A stretch of DNA of 64,000 bases from Salminus brasiliensis (lineage: Eukaryota; Chordata; Actinopteri; Characiformes; Bryconidae). Each line of letters opens with the position of its first letter. Positions within the stretch are counted from its first letter, which is position 1. Under the pieces are notes generated by a model. The model worked only from the letters and a program-made list of their open reading frames with translations. It was not told where the DNA came from and ran no database searches. Positions 24,001-34,139 of this stretch are shown here, in pieces. Location of the stretch: assembly GCF_030463535.1 (NCBI RefSeq), contig NC_132878.1, forward strand, positions 29,448,261-29,512,260, in the 5' to 3' direction. Both the position numbers and the translations under genes were made by a program.

Positions 24001-27000
24001 AATCAAACTGAAGAGAATCTAAAGTGTTTAAATCATTTTAATGCGTTGAATCATTTTAAATTAAATCCTAATTGAAACAAACAAAGTAACATGACTAATC
24101 ACTGACCTCAGATTCAGTGGATCAGCCAAAACATGTTCTCAGATGTGCGTTTCTCTAGTTTACTACAGGAGATGCCAGGCCAACATGGCTAAAACACTGG
24201 ACTGTTTGTTATGCATGTCTGCCATACAGGTCCCTCACGAGAATGCATTTCTGCCTGTTAATGCCATCCAGCTTCCAGCATTGTTCATTCAGAATGTCTG
24301 CATCAAACTCTGAGACTCTATACGTATTTCTGCCCACTCACACATCCCACACAGACACACGCACAATAAAACTAACACTACTCAGACCCAGCTTACACCT
24401 GGTCACTTCATGTGACTTGTATCTGGATTGTATTCTGATAAGATTTTAATCACATGCTTTTACGCTGCGTGTCTGGTCAGATGATCAAAGATGCTAAAGA
24501 TTTTTGCTACCTTGAAATTCAAATTTTTACACCAACCACTGCCCAGTGACATACTGCAAGGGGAGGTGTTTCAGTTGTTGAAGGTCTCTTGGACAAATGA
24601 GTTTATGCTGCTCTAACGTGGCTCAAATGCGTCTCAGACTACCTCCTGAAGTGAGATGGGATTTGTATCTGTTATAAATCAGTGTTGGATGCGTTTACAC
24701 TTGCCATGTTTGACTGTCTTATCCAGATACAATCCTGATCCTCAAGATGAATGAAGTGACCTGGTGTGAACAGGGCCTCATTGAGTGCAGACTGAACATA
24801 GAGATTAGTGCTGACCTTGACGAAGCTGACCCAGCTGCTGTGGCAGTAGACAAGATATCCTCCCAGACTGGCCGTCAACTGGCTACGGTCAATGTAGTTC
24901 CACAGCTCACAGACTTCTTTAAGGAACACACACTGTTTCAACAAAAACACATACACACAAGTGTCTGTCAACACACCAGAAAGAACAATTCCCACATGAG
25001 CACAGAATCCTTATTTGACAACCAGTTCTCTTCCCAACACAAACATCCCACCTAAAGCACTGGAAGCTTACATGGCAGTCATCACCAATGTCAGATTATA
25101 TCGCTCTATGGCCGAGGCCTACTATACATTGACCAAACCAGGGTTCAACATGCTGTGTGTACAGCCTTCCCCACTGAAAGATATCTGAGGAATCAGACAC
25201 TACCTTGTAAGCGCTGTGCGTGGAGTGGTTGGTTTTCTTCGGCAGCAGCAGCTTCTGGAGCAGCTTCAGCACATCTCGCTTCCTGGGCTGAACCACGTAC
25301 ACAGAGTGGACCGTCCGCCTGTGCAGCTACCGGATTCAACACCATAAAATCTCAAATCATAAACCCTCAAGATAAAGTTACATTAACTAATTCAATCATT
25401 AATCCTCAACCCGCAACAACTCAAACTAATAATACATTTCCTTAAACAGTAATCATTTAATGGGTTCATGATTTAACTGTACAGTTGTAGTCCATACACT
25501 AATCATTGACCTAAATCATGGCAATATCTGGATTTTAATAATTTCTTTACACTGTGTACAATATAAAATATAGGGACAACAATATGAGGACATTTGCTCA
25601 TACACTTATTTATTTTAAAAAAAACTTTAAAAAACCTTAAGCCTTACTAATACATTTTGGAGCATCACTGTGAGGATGTTGCACTTTATCTAGCCAGACA
25701 TCCAGTACAGAGTGGGCGTAATATCAAAGAGAGTCCATGTGTGAATAGAGACGTCATTTTGTGTAGAATTCACAGCAAGTCATGCCTTGCCTGTGGAACA
25801 GATCCTGTAGTGAAAAGGTGTCCGACATCGAAGATCTCTGGCTGCACAGTACACATGAAAGGGCAACTCCGGATAATGTTTTGACCGGATTCTCTGGATA
25901 TTTTTTGAAGTTCAAATGTGAAAATGTCTTTAGTAAAAAAACTATACATACACTATACTACACATCACTTCCAACCTCTAACTTCACAAGGCCCCATTAC
26001 AGCCTTCGAGAAATGTTTTATGGTCAGATGAGAAAGATGGAGCAAGTTCAGTCACAATGACTAAAAGGTATGTTTGAAGAAGTGAAGGTGAGGCATTCAA
26101 CTCAAACACCACTGTACCAACTGTTAAGCATGGTGGTGGTAGAATCATGCTCAGGGTCTGTTTTGCTGAGCGTGGAACTGGCATTGTAAAGTGAATGGAA
26201 TAATGAGGACCATCTCAAAAGACCATCACGTTTTACATTCTGGTTACCCATTTAAACTGTAGAGGAAATTTGGTTAATTGGACCGTAAATCAGAAAAGTA
26301 CACACATTACACCACCTTAGACTGACTGGTGTGGTGATTAGCTGCTACTGAGCAGCAGGGGGAGTGTGCGTGTGGACTGTTTCTGCAGTGATGTAGGGGA
26401 GATAAGGGCACTCAGTCTGAACTCTTCATTAGATAAGTGTAGGCATATGACCCTCTCCTCACACATGTGACTCCTTACACCTCCCAAACTCTGTTAGAGG
26501 CGGAGGGAAATGACGCACAGCGGGTGGAGAGAACTCAACGGTGTCCTCAGAACAATAAGCAGCAAAGACAGTTATATAATGAGATTACGGGGGGACAGAT
26601 TGAGGAGATGTGATGCTACACTAGTAAAAAGAAAACAGCGGAAGCAGCCCTTCAGAAACCTTTGCTGTGTAAATCAATTTGCAAAGTTCCACAGCATTTA
26701 AGGAACCCAGTTAATCAAATTAACACGTCACTATGCGTTGATGTTCTCAATACAGCTGTGGAATAACATGCGTCTTAAAGGAGAAAGACTCGCTGGTTTC
26801 TGTTAGCAGGTCATATTTTTTCTGGTCAAACCAAAACAAATGAGGCATTCACAAGGATCACACAAGGATCCAAGTTGATCCTGGCATTTCGAAGGGCAGA
26901 GGGTCACAATTTTTAAGAAAATGCCGGTGCTAGTACTTGTGCGCTACTTTGAGGATCTGCTCAAGCACAGACCCACAATGTTGAACAGCAAGGCTATCCA

Positions 27001-30000
27001 AATGTCCAGCCTATACTTTCGCTAGGAGCATTTGCTCATATGGTGCTTTTATCCTATTGAAATTCCCTACCTGCTGACTAAAAGCATTATTACCTGTAAA
27101 CACACACCAAGGTTGCATGCTCTGACAAGGCAGCCCAACCAGTACTCATGTCTCCAGCAGTTTTGGAGAACCCGTTTATTCACAAGTACCCAGACGGCTT
27201 GGAACAGATGTTAACAGCCAGGATCTGCGACTGATGTGGAATAAAGGCAAAATGAGATCAGTTCTGCCATCTGTTTGGACTTGCCATATAGGCTTAGATA
27301 AGTTAACCAACAGGTTAAACACCAAAGCACAGACTATGTCCCCGATAACTGAGGCTCAAATCACACGTTTAGAGGGTCATACATGGAAGCACAGAGTCAA
27401 GTGAATGTTTTTAGTACCATTTGACTTTTCAGGGATGTTTAGTTTGTCTGGTTCATCCAGGTTTGCCTGCTCTCCCTTACACTCAAACGGCTGCCACAGA
27501 CCAGGAACACAAAGTTACTTGCTGTTCACATTGCGAATTACCTTACAAGGTTCATAGCCATAGCCAAGAGAGCCCAGTAGCACCTACTACTTTCCAGGAA
27601 AGCTCATTTCTGCCACCAATTTTCATCATATTCCACAGAGGGACTTTAGATAGCATTCTGAGCAGCTGCATCCCTGTATGCCTTGGGAATTGCAACTTCC
27701 TTGATCACAAGACCCCACAGTGAATAGTGAGGACATCCAAGTAGTTAGTTGCTTAGCAGTATGCCAGTAACCGCTGGGTTCATATATGCTACAATCTGAC
27801 CGATTCATCTCTGCACCTTGGTTGGTGCTGCTCTGTCCTGTCTGTTTATTGTGCATACTATCCTCCAAATGTATTATTTACACTGCAAGTAGCCTTGCAT
27901 AGTGTTGCGTTATGCGTTGCACCATAAAACACCACAACACTACACTGAAGAAACACCATTGCGCTTCACTGTGTACTTGTATGTGGCTGAGACAACAAAG
28001 CCTCTTGAACTTGAACTTAAATGAGTTAAGTGAGGTCTGAGCTGTGACGTGTGCAGCCCTCGTGCTCCGATATGCCCTGAAGCAGCAGCTACAGCAATCA
28101 GGAGGAGAGTTTACCTCCAACAACAGAAGACTTTCAGCCACTCGTCTGGCGATGCTGAGGTTGGCTTCTCTTAGATCAGCAACAACTGACACCAAGCACT
28201 CCTCTTTACTTTTACTGAGAGAAGAGAGAGGAATAAAAGAAAATGGAATAGGTAGATTAGCTGATTAAAAGCTCAGGTTTTTTTTTTATGGAAATAATCA
28301 TCAGTTGCAGCGCTACCGGTGCACCATCTCCTACACACCTGTGAAGGCGCAGGAAGTAGCTGATGAAGTCGGCCACCTCCTCTTTGGTCAGATCGGACAC
28401 AAGCTTATCCTGAGACTCTGCTGGGAACATGACCAGAGGGCAGCCATGCTGGTCAAACACACCTGTGGGCAAAAATTAAATCAATACATACAAAAAGCTA
28501 ACGCCTGCTACAGCAGTTTACATCACGCCAACAACTCCAGTAAGCCACAAACTTCTCATTACCAACAGGTTTGGTTTCAGCTCAGCCAATAGAGGCTTCA
28601 GTATTGGAATACAGACACCTGGAACATTTAACTGAACTCCAGAACTTGTACACATGCTGGCGTATGCAGAGGCTACAACTGACCACCGGTGAACATTCGT
28701 ACAAGATGCTTTTTAGCTGGCCCCTAACTGGTTAACATGTTAAAATCTTGCATTTGTTAACTTTGAAGGTCTGATGAAATGTACAATTGACTATTCCTGT
28801 ATTCATTTTTGCTAAATTTCATATCTTCTGGTCGAAACAATGGAAAACCATAGGATACAAAATTGAGGTCTCACACGCACACACACACACAAATGCAAGT
28901 GAATAGATTACCTGGGTATGTGACTGCACCAGAACGAAGCACATGATCCCGAGGCAAAACCAGCCTGCTGGGCACTTCTGCAAACACAGGCAAACATTCT
29001 GCATCAGCACCTTATTGTTCATTGGACATTAAACTACCTTAAACATCCAAACAATCTTGAGTGAATCCATACAGCAGGTGAAAGTGGCCTAAATCCAATT
29101 TAATACCTAAATCGGATTTTTTTTTTTGGGGGGTGGGGTGGGGCAGGGGGGGACATTACTAAAGGCAAATCCTTCACCCCAATTACCACATTAAATAGAG
29201 GTAAGCTCAATAAGCGGACATTTCCCATTAAACAGGTATCGAAACCAAATAGTTGGTCCCAGAAACTGACATTAATGCCCAATTATGAATAATTTGTATT
29301 AGCGGGACCAGTTTTGACTGATTAACGTCATCATTTAGGGAGGGGACTTCCCTGCTCCAAGATATCTGAACAAATTAACCACCGGAATAGCATCAGAAAA
29401 CTAACTGAGGATGTATGAAATGCTTCATTAACATCCATTTGGTCAGTGCCAACCTCAAGAATGTGAGATTTGACTACAAGGCTTTCGGCTCCTTCAGTCT
29501 GGATCTCCAAATCTGAAACTCTGCTCTAGATTTATGCACAAGCTCCTTCTTGATGACAATTTTGTTAGCTAACTAAGATCAGAGAGCGATCACTGAGTGA
29601 ACCTTTTGAATACACACCCTAATGAAATCCCTCACCAAGCCCAGATTCATTTTCACAGACCCTAAATTGGAGTATTGCAATAGTGTACAAAATGGCATTA
29701 AAATGCCAGTAGAGAGCTTGTGATGGCAGAGTCAAACAAATTACTACTATGATCAGATAAATAGCCACGAGCAGATCAAAAAAATATTTAAAATTCCATC
29801 GATTCATTAACAGAATTTGCATCTCGACGACAAAGTCCGTGTCCTTGCAGACAGATTGAACGAATGGCACAGAGACCACGCAATGTTGAACTCTCAGTAG
29901 AAAGGGTCCGAGAGCAGCGCTTCCTCCAAGCCCTTCTCTTAGGTTTTCAGTGAAGGTTTCTATTCCAGGGGTTTTGGTTGTTAACATGGGCACCTTGGGA

Positions 30001-30980
30001 AAGTCCTTTTCTTTGGCACCAGGGGAGCAAGTTCTCAAGTTGTTTTTTTTTTTTTTTTTTGCATCACTTTAACAAAGAACAGAGTTTGAAAATTAGGCGA
30101 GCAAAGTATGGACGTGACAACAGCAATGCAGCATGCATTTTCATGCGCAAATGAGAATAAACCATTACATAAAAAACTGAAATCAGTGTTTCTTATGGAC
30201 ATGCCCCAAAACTCAGTCAGGGCCCATCTTGAAAAATTCTAACAGAAGTGGAAACAGCACTCCCACTATTCTTACCAGTAGTAGTGCCAGAAGTTATACA
30301 ACCAGGCCTTGTTCATTACTTACTCAAGATTAAGAAACTGAGGTGCCACAGAATCATTTACATTACTTAAAAATATTATATTTTAATTAAAAATTAAAAG
30401 CAAGCCAAAGTTTTGGTCTTCAGTAATACTACAGCTATCTAGCTGCCTTTTCCCCTCAAGATATCCAGCTAAGCACTACAGTTAATATTCATCGTGTTTT
30501 GCTTTGGTCTGTACCGGCAAAGATCCTTATTTAGCTACTTGAATATATTTCCCACAGTAATACGATTACAATTAATTTTAACATGAATTAATAAATAAAC
30601 AGAGCTCGCCAGCTAAAAGTTACAGCATCCATTTAAACTAACGCCCGTGTGTGGAAGAAAAGGGGGAGTTTACACCCGCCTGGCAACCCAGCTCTCCCAG
30701 TACACTAGCGCTAGAGCAGCAACTCCACCACCACCACCACCACCGCCACCAAACTCCAGACCCCCACCAGACTGAGGGTCTTCAGGAGCAGAGACACTAC
30801 AGAGGCGCGCGCACACACACACACACACACTCACGTACCAGCGAGGAGAAGCTCAAGTTCAGGGACTGAATCATACACAGCTCCGCTTTTCCTCTCTTTC
30901 TGGACTAAGTTAGAAAGCGGCGAGCGTCCAGACACACAGCACTCCTGCTGCACTTGCTTACCTGCTGAACTCCCGCTCAT
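15015..30980 (-). CDS. SEC14/CRAL-TRIO and spectrin-like repeat protein without DH-PH domain
   Basis: Eighteen coding exons (minus): 30980-30962, 28977-28912, 28462-28339, 28214-28115, 25326-25204, 24932-24816, 22173-22013, 21558-21412, 21145-21043, 20912-20787, 20512-20333, 19720-19476, 19124-18690, 18454-18097, 17898-17732, 17401-17305, 17222-16867 and 16569-15015. They sum to 4479 nt, 1492 residues. Exons 1-6 (about residues 1-183) resemble the SEC14-like module of Dbl-family proteins, e.g. ELWNYIDRSQLTASLGG then YCHSSWV. Exons 7-12 are helical and spectrin-like. Residues from about 504 are Ser/Pro/Glu-rich, with a coiled coil at about 940-1005 followed by a basic patch (KKRPRGPK). No Rho-GEF DH or PH signature is visible. 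A lipid-binding/cytoskeletal scaffold role is inference; I do not recognise the ortholog. The stop falls five codons after a GAG|GTTTGG donor-like site, so the last exon may instead splice onward. Confidence 0.82.
15906..16280 (-). repeat. Protein-level tandem repeat in the last SEC14/spectrin exon
   Basis: Within the disordered tail a unit of about 33 residues recurs: RPSDSTTDE (degenerate), then RPSNSALDEIQCADANQP, RPSNSTLDEIQCAVSNQP and RSSESVLDEIIQ. It corresponds to residues of about 1072-1196. The matching DNA keeps blocks such as 'tgaatttcatc' and 'gaattagaaggcctgg'. Function is unknown; the repeated LDEI core could be a short linear motif. Confidence 0.8.
22830..23050. repeat. Degenerate 'agcaaccacctagcaacac' minisatellite in an intron
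   Basis: Repeated 'agcaac' / 'accacctag' / 'acaccctagcaac' units fill about 220 bp of the intron between the 24816 and 22173 exon borders. The units are irregular. This motif type is frequent in fish introns. No coding function is implied. Confidence 0.75.
24107..24215. mobile_element. Single arm of the fold-back MITE family
   Basis: The blocks 'ggatcagccaaaacatgtt', 'gtttactacaggagatgcc' and 'aacactggactg' match the left arm of the element at 14452-14996. It is intronic, and no matching right arm was found nearby. Confidence 0.55.
25990..26210 (+). mobile_element. Degenerate Tc1/mariner transposase fragment
   Basis: The conceptual translation keeps two Tc1 hallmarks, VLWSDE and KHGGG followed by an IM pair, but stop codons interrupt the frame between them. 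It lies in the intron between the 28115 and 25326 exon borders. It is an inactive relic without intact termini. Confidence 0.65.
27590..27735 (+). mobile_element. LINE fragment, C-terminal reverse-transcriptase region
   Basis: The translation contains FHRGTLDSILSSCIPV and LGNCNFLDHKT. This matches the same region of the LINE relic at 43633-44600, where the residues are [13 protein letters not shown] and [11 protein letters not shown]. It is a short, decayed fragment inside an intron. Confidence 0.65.
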
Positions 30981-31200
30981 CTCCACACACGCTCTCTCAC
31001 ACACGCTGGAGGGGTTTAGGCCGGGTACGAGGCTGTTCAAGCCGCAGGGAGAGCCTCGGGACATAGGGTGATGCTCCGTCTGGCCGCCATGGTGGATGGA
31101 GAGTGACGGAGGAAGGGAGGGAGGGAGGGAGAGAGAGAAGGGGAATGAGGGAGAGAGAGGTGCAGGAGGAGCGGCTTTATCAACTCCGGGCCTGCAGGGC
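30981..31200 (-). promoter_or_regulatory. Probable promoter / 5' UTR of the SEC14/spectrin gene
   Basis: Directly upstream of the predicted ATG is a GC-richer segment with scattered CpG and a 'ccgccatggtgg' block. Purine-rich and (CA)n tracts follow up to about 31252. No TATA box stands out. The transcription start is not resolved from sequence. Confidence 0.35.
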
Positions 31201-31329
31201 GGAGACAGCAGCGCCAGCCCCACACCCACACACACACACACACACACACACATTCCTAGTTCCACCAGTTAGTATTAGGGAAGCAGTTCATAGCTGCTAG
31301 TGTTTTCATATATGTTTTAGTACTGTATA

Positions 31330-31449
31330 TACACTATATGGACAAAAGTATTGGGACACCTGCTCCTTCACTGCATCTTCTGAAATCAAGTTATTAAATC
31401 AAGGTATTAAAAATGTCATTTTTGAGGTTATCCTGCCTTTATATATATA

Positions 31450-31510
<61 letters not shown>

Positions 31511-31778
31511 CTTTTGTTAGGGTAACTGTCTCTACTGGCCAGGGGTGAAGACTTTCTACTACATTTCGGAGCATTGCTGTAAGGATTTGATTGCATTCAT
31601 TGAAAGCACAGAAGTATGGGATGGAGGGACCATCCATCATTCCAGTGAACACAGCTCCACTGCTCCACATCTCAGTGCTGGAGGCTTCATACCTGGCATT
31701 AGGCAAGGATACGTCTCTACAGAGACTAGAATGCATTCACTGGGAGGGGTGTCCACAAACATTTGGACATATAGTGTA
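31330..31778. mobile_element. Tc1/mariner-type MITE with terminal inverted repeats
   Basis: The left end starts TACACTATATGGAC and continues to 'tattgggacacc'. The right end is 'ggtgtccac', then 'atttggacatatagtgta', which is the inverted form. Both ends are bordered by TA. The body contains 'gaagactttctact' and 'cggagcattgctgtaagg', typical of a very abundant fish non-autonomous element. A (TA)n tract has expanded inside it. Confidence 0.85.
31440..31508. repeat. (TA)n microsatellite inside the MITE
   Basis: About 69 bp of nearly pure alternating TA, interrupted once by a G near 31451. Similar (TA)n tracts lie at 33706-33722, 37283-37313 and 37460-37496. Confidence 0.95.
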
Positions 31779-33770
31779 TGAATTTATGGACGCCTGCATA
31801 GCCAGTGGTACTTCTAAAATGTGGTTTTATATGTGATGTCGATGATAAAATAGATCAAATCTGAGTAAAATACATGTATACATTTTCTTTGGGGACTTTT
31901 TCTTGCCACACCACACCCTGCATGTATCCTTCCACCATTTTAATGATATGATTTTAGAATTGCTTTTAGTGGTCTGAAACCGGTGATCTCAGGGGTCTCA
32001 GGTATGTGGAAAAGGTATATAGCGCTTCCTTAGATATTCAAGGAGCAAGTGAACCACACAAAGCTGATAGGCTGATTAACTCACTCTTGCGTTTACCATC
32101 AGAGTGATGCATTCACCACAAATGTGGCGATGGCACCGTGTGCCCGCAGAACCATGATCCCTCACTTTGGTATAATTTCCATCAAGGCTCGACTCACATT
32201 TGCAGTAACAGCAACAAGCATCTGTAACCGTACTAGGTCCACCCATGCAGTAGTTGTTTCTGATGGCCAGTGAGTGGAAGTATAAAGGTAGGTGTTTCTA
32301 ATAAAGTGGCCAGGGATCGCCTATAGGTATGTTTATATGCTTTTTGTTGCAGACAATAAGTTTTGCCTGCAGGGCCTTTTTTCCAGCTCACTGCTGTGTG
32401 TGTGTGTGTGTGTGTGTAGGTCATTGACTCGAGCTCTTTTTCACTGCGGTCTGGCATTACTGCCACATTACCCTTCAACTACTGTTCCTTCCTTTCTGTT
32501 CGGCCACCTTTCAGAAACCCTGACATGTTTGTCTGGTTCAGGTTTGTTGCGGTTTCGGCTCCACGCTTCACTGGTGTGTGTTCTCACACTGTTGACATCA
32601 CCTTAAAAATATTCTCAGTAATATTGGTGGACAAACAGGATAAGTTACTTTGTATTGCCTCAGGTGCCTCAGGCCTGTTAGTGGAGAGTGGAGGACAAAC
32701 AAACATGGATATTTTCTGTGGCTGAACAGGTTCCAGTAGAACCTGCTTTCGGTCATCTTCTCAGATTCCCACAGCAACACCGTCCACCATTTTTCCCAGT
32801 GGTCAGACAGATATTTCCCCAGATTCCCTTTCAAGACTGCTCTGTTTCTGAAGCCTAACAGTGTATTCTTTCATAGCACGTGTGATTGGTGACTAAGGAG
32901 TTTGTAGAAGTCTGTGGCTGTAACAGAGCTGTGTTTTGAAGCATATCAGTAGCCCACAGTGAGAGCTAGCCAGGCTAAACTACAGCCCCCCACACATGGT
33001 GGAGGTAGTTTCACATACTGTAACTGTAAAGATGATGTGAAGTAGATGTGATGTTAATGTTGAGTTTGATGGGGCTGAGATTTGATGTGTTAAAATAAGT
33101 GTGTCAGTGTTGGACAGCAGACTCTTTTCACTGGTCAGATTTATTTGGACACAGATATTTTGAGGAGTTTAGGTGGGAAAGCTTGTCTGCTTCAGACAGC
33201 TTAGAACGGCACTGAATTAATAGTGTTTGTATGGGATTTTCAGACTGTTTGGTGATTGATACAGCTCTGTTGCCATTAACCTTGCCGGGGGGGGGGGTAT
33301 GGTCAGAATTAGTCAGAGAACCTTCTAGACATTTATATAAGGCATATTGATTCCTAAGAATTATAATAATAAAAAGTCTATTTTTATTTGTTTTTATTAG
33401 GAAAATGGTGTCTGTTTTTAAGCTGTTACAGTGCTGATTACATTATTCAGTTTTGAAAGGAGCTAAAGGTCAGTGGTATCTGAGGAGGTACAGTTAAACA
33501 AGCTCCCCCATTAGTCAGGATATCACTTAACCACCAACATCACTCCAATCCTTTGAATGTTTTAGATAGGATGTGAATGTGAGTAGTAGTGAGTTCAGGG
33601 GAAAAAACATCACTAGTCCTTCTACAGGTTCAATATGGGTTGGGAATGTGAGCATAAGCAGGTTTCAGTCTGTTGTTGGACATGGAGTGGGGGCAGCACT
33701 TCCATATATATATATATATATAAATAAAATATCTGTAAGCACTTGCATGTACAGATAAAACTGTATGAAT
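31779..33770. other. Intergenic region, no gene recognised
   Basis: Between the MITE and the smim8 3' UTR. It holds a (GT)n tract at about 32395-32416 and, at about 32120-32320, a block ending 'ctaataaagtggccag', which I recognise as the end of a common fish repeat. There is a G run near 33286. The open frames here have no splice context or recognisable family. Confidence 0.5.
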
Positions 33771-33777
33771 ACACAAC

Positions 33778-33791
33778 TTTATTACTTTATT
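33778..33791 (-). terminator. smim8 polyadenylation signals
   Basis: Two minus-strand AATAAA hexamers, at 33783-33778 and 33791-33786, lie about 350 bp downstream of the smim8 stop codon. They are the first canonical signals after it. Confidence 0.55.
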
Positions 33792-34139
33792 TAATATAAA
33801 TCAGACTTTCCATTTAAAGAGCCCAAAGCAGCACTGACAAACACACTCTTATACATGAGACTCTGTCAAAATCTGACCACAAACACAGTTTAGACACAAA
33901 ATCATTCTGACCTGTTTATCTGGAAATCCACACTAATAGGCCTCATTATGAGCGAACTGTAAAGTCCTTTTGGAGATGAATCAGGGGTGGGTGGGGTGTG
34001 TGGTGGACTGCAGGCCGGGAGCTGAGAAACAGCAATTCATACACAATCACCGCTACAGTGTATTATTTCTGCATCATATTATAAAGAAAGAAGTCTGTGG
34101 AACAGGAATCAGGCAGCAGGTTCCACCGATAAGAATCCC

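Noticed and set aside
25657-26060. Two plus-strand open frames that could be a small gene
   Set aside because: The right part overlaps a Tc1 transposase relic (VLWSDE, KHGGG) and the left part has no recognisable relative. All of it is inside an intron.
29619-30038. 139-codon minus-strand open frame with hydrophobic segments
   Set aside because: It lies inside the first intron of the SEC14/spectrin gene, has no family resemblance, and the exon-2 and exon-1 borders join in frame without it.
30831-31265. 144-codon open frame extending the SEC14/spectrin start upstream and downstream
   Set aside because: Its upstream part is (CA)n and Pro/Ser-rich low complexity. Within it a perfect donor (TTCAGCAG|GTAAGC) ends exon 1 after six codons and joins exon 2 in phase.
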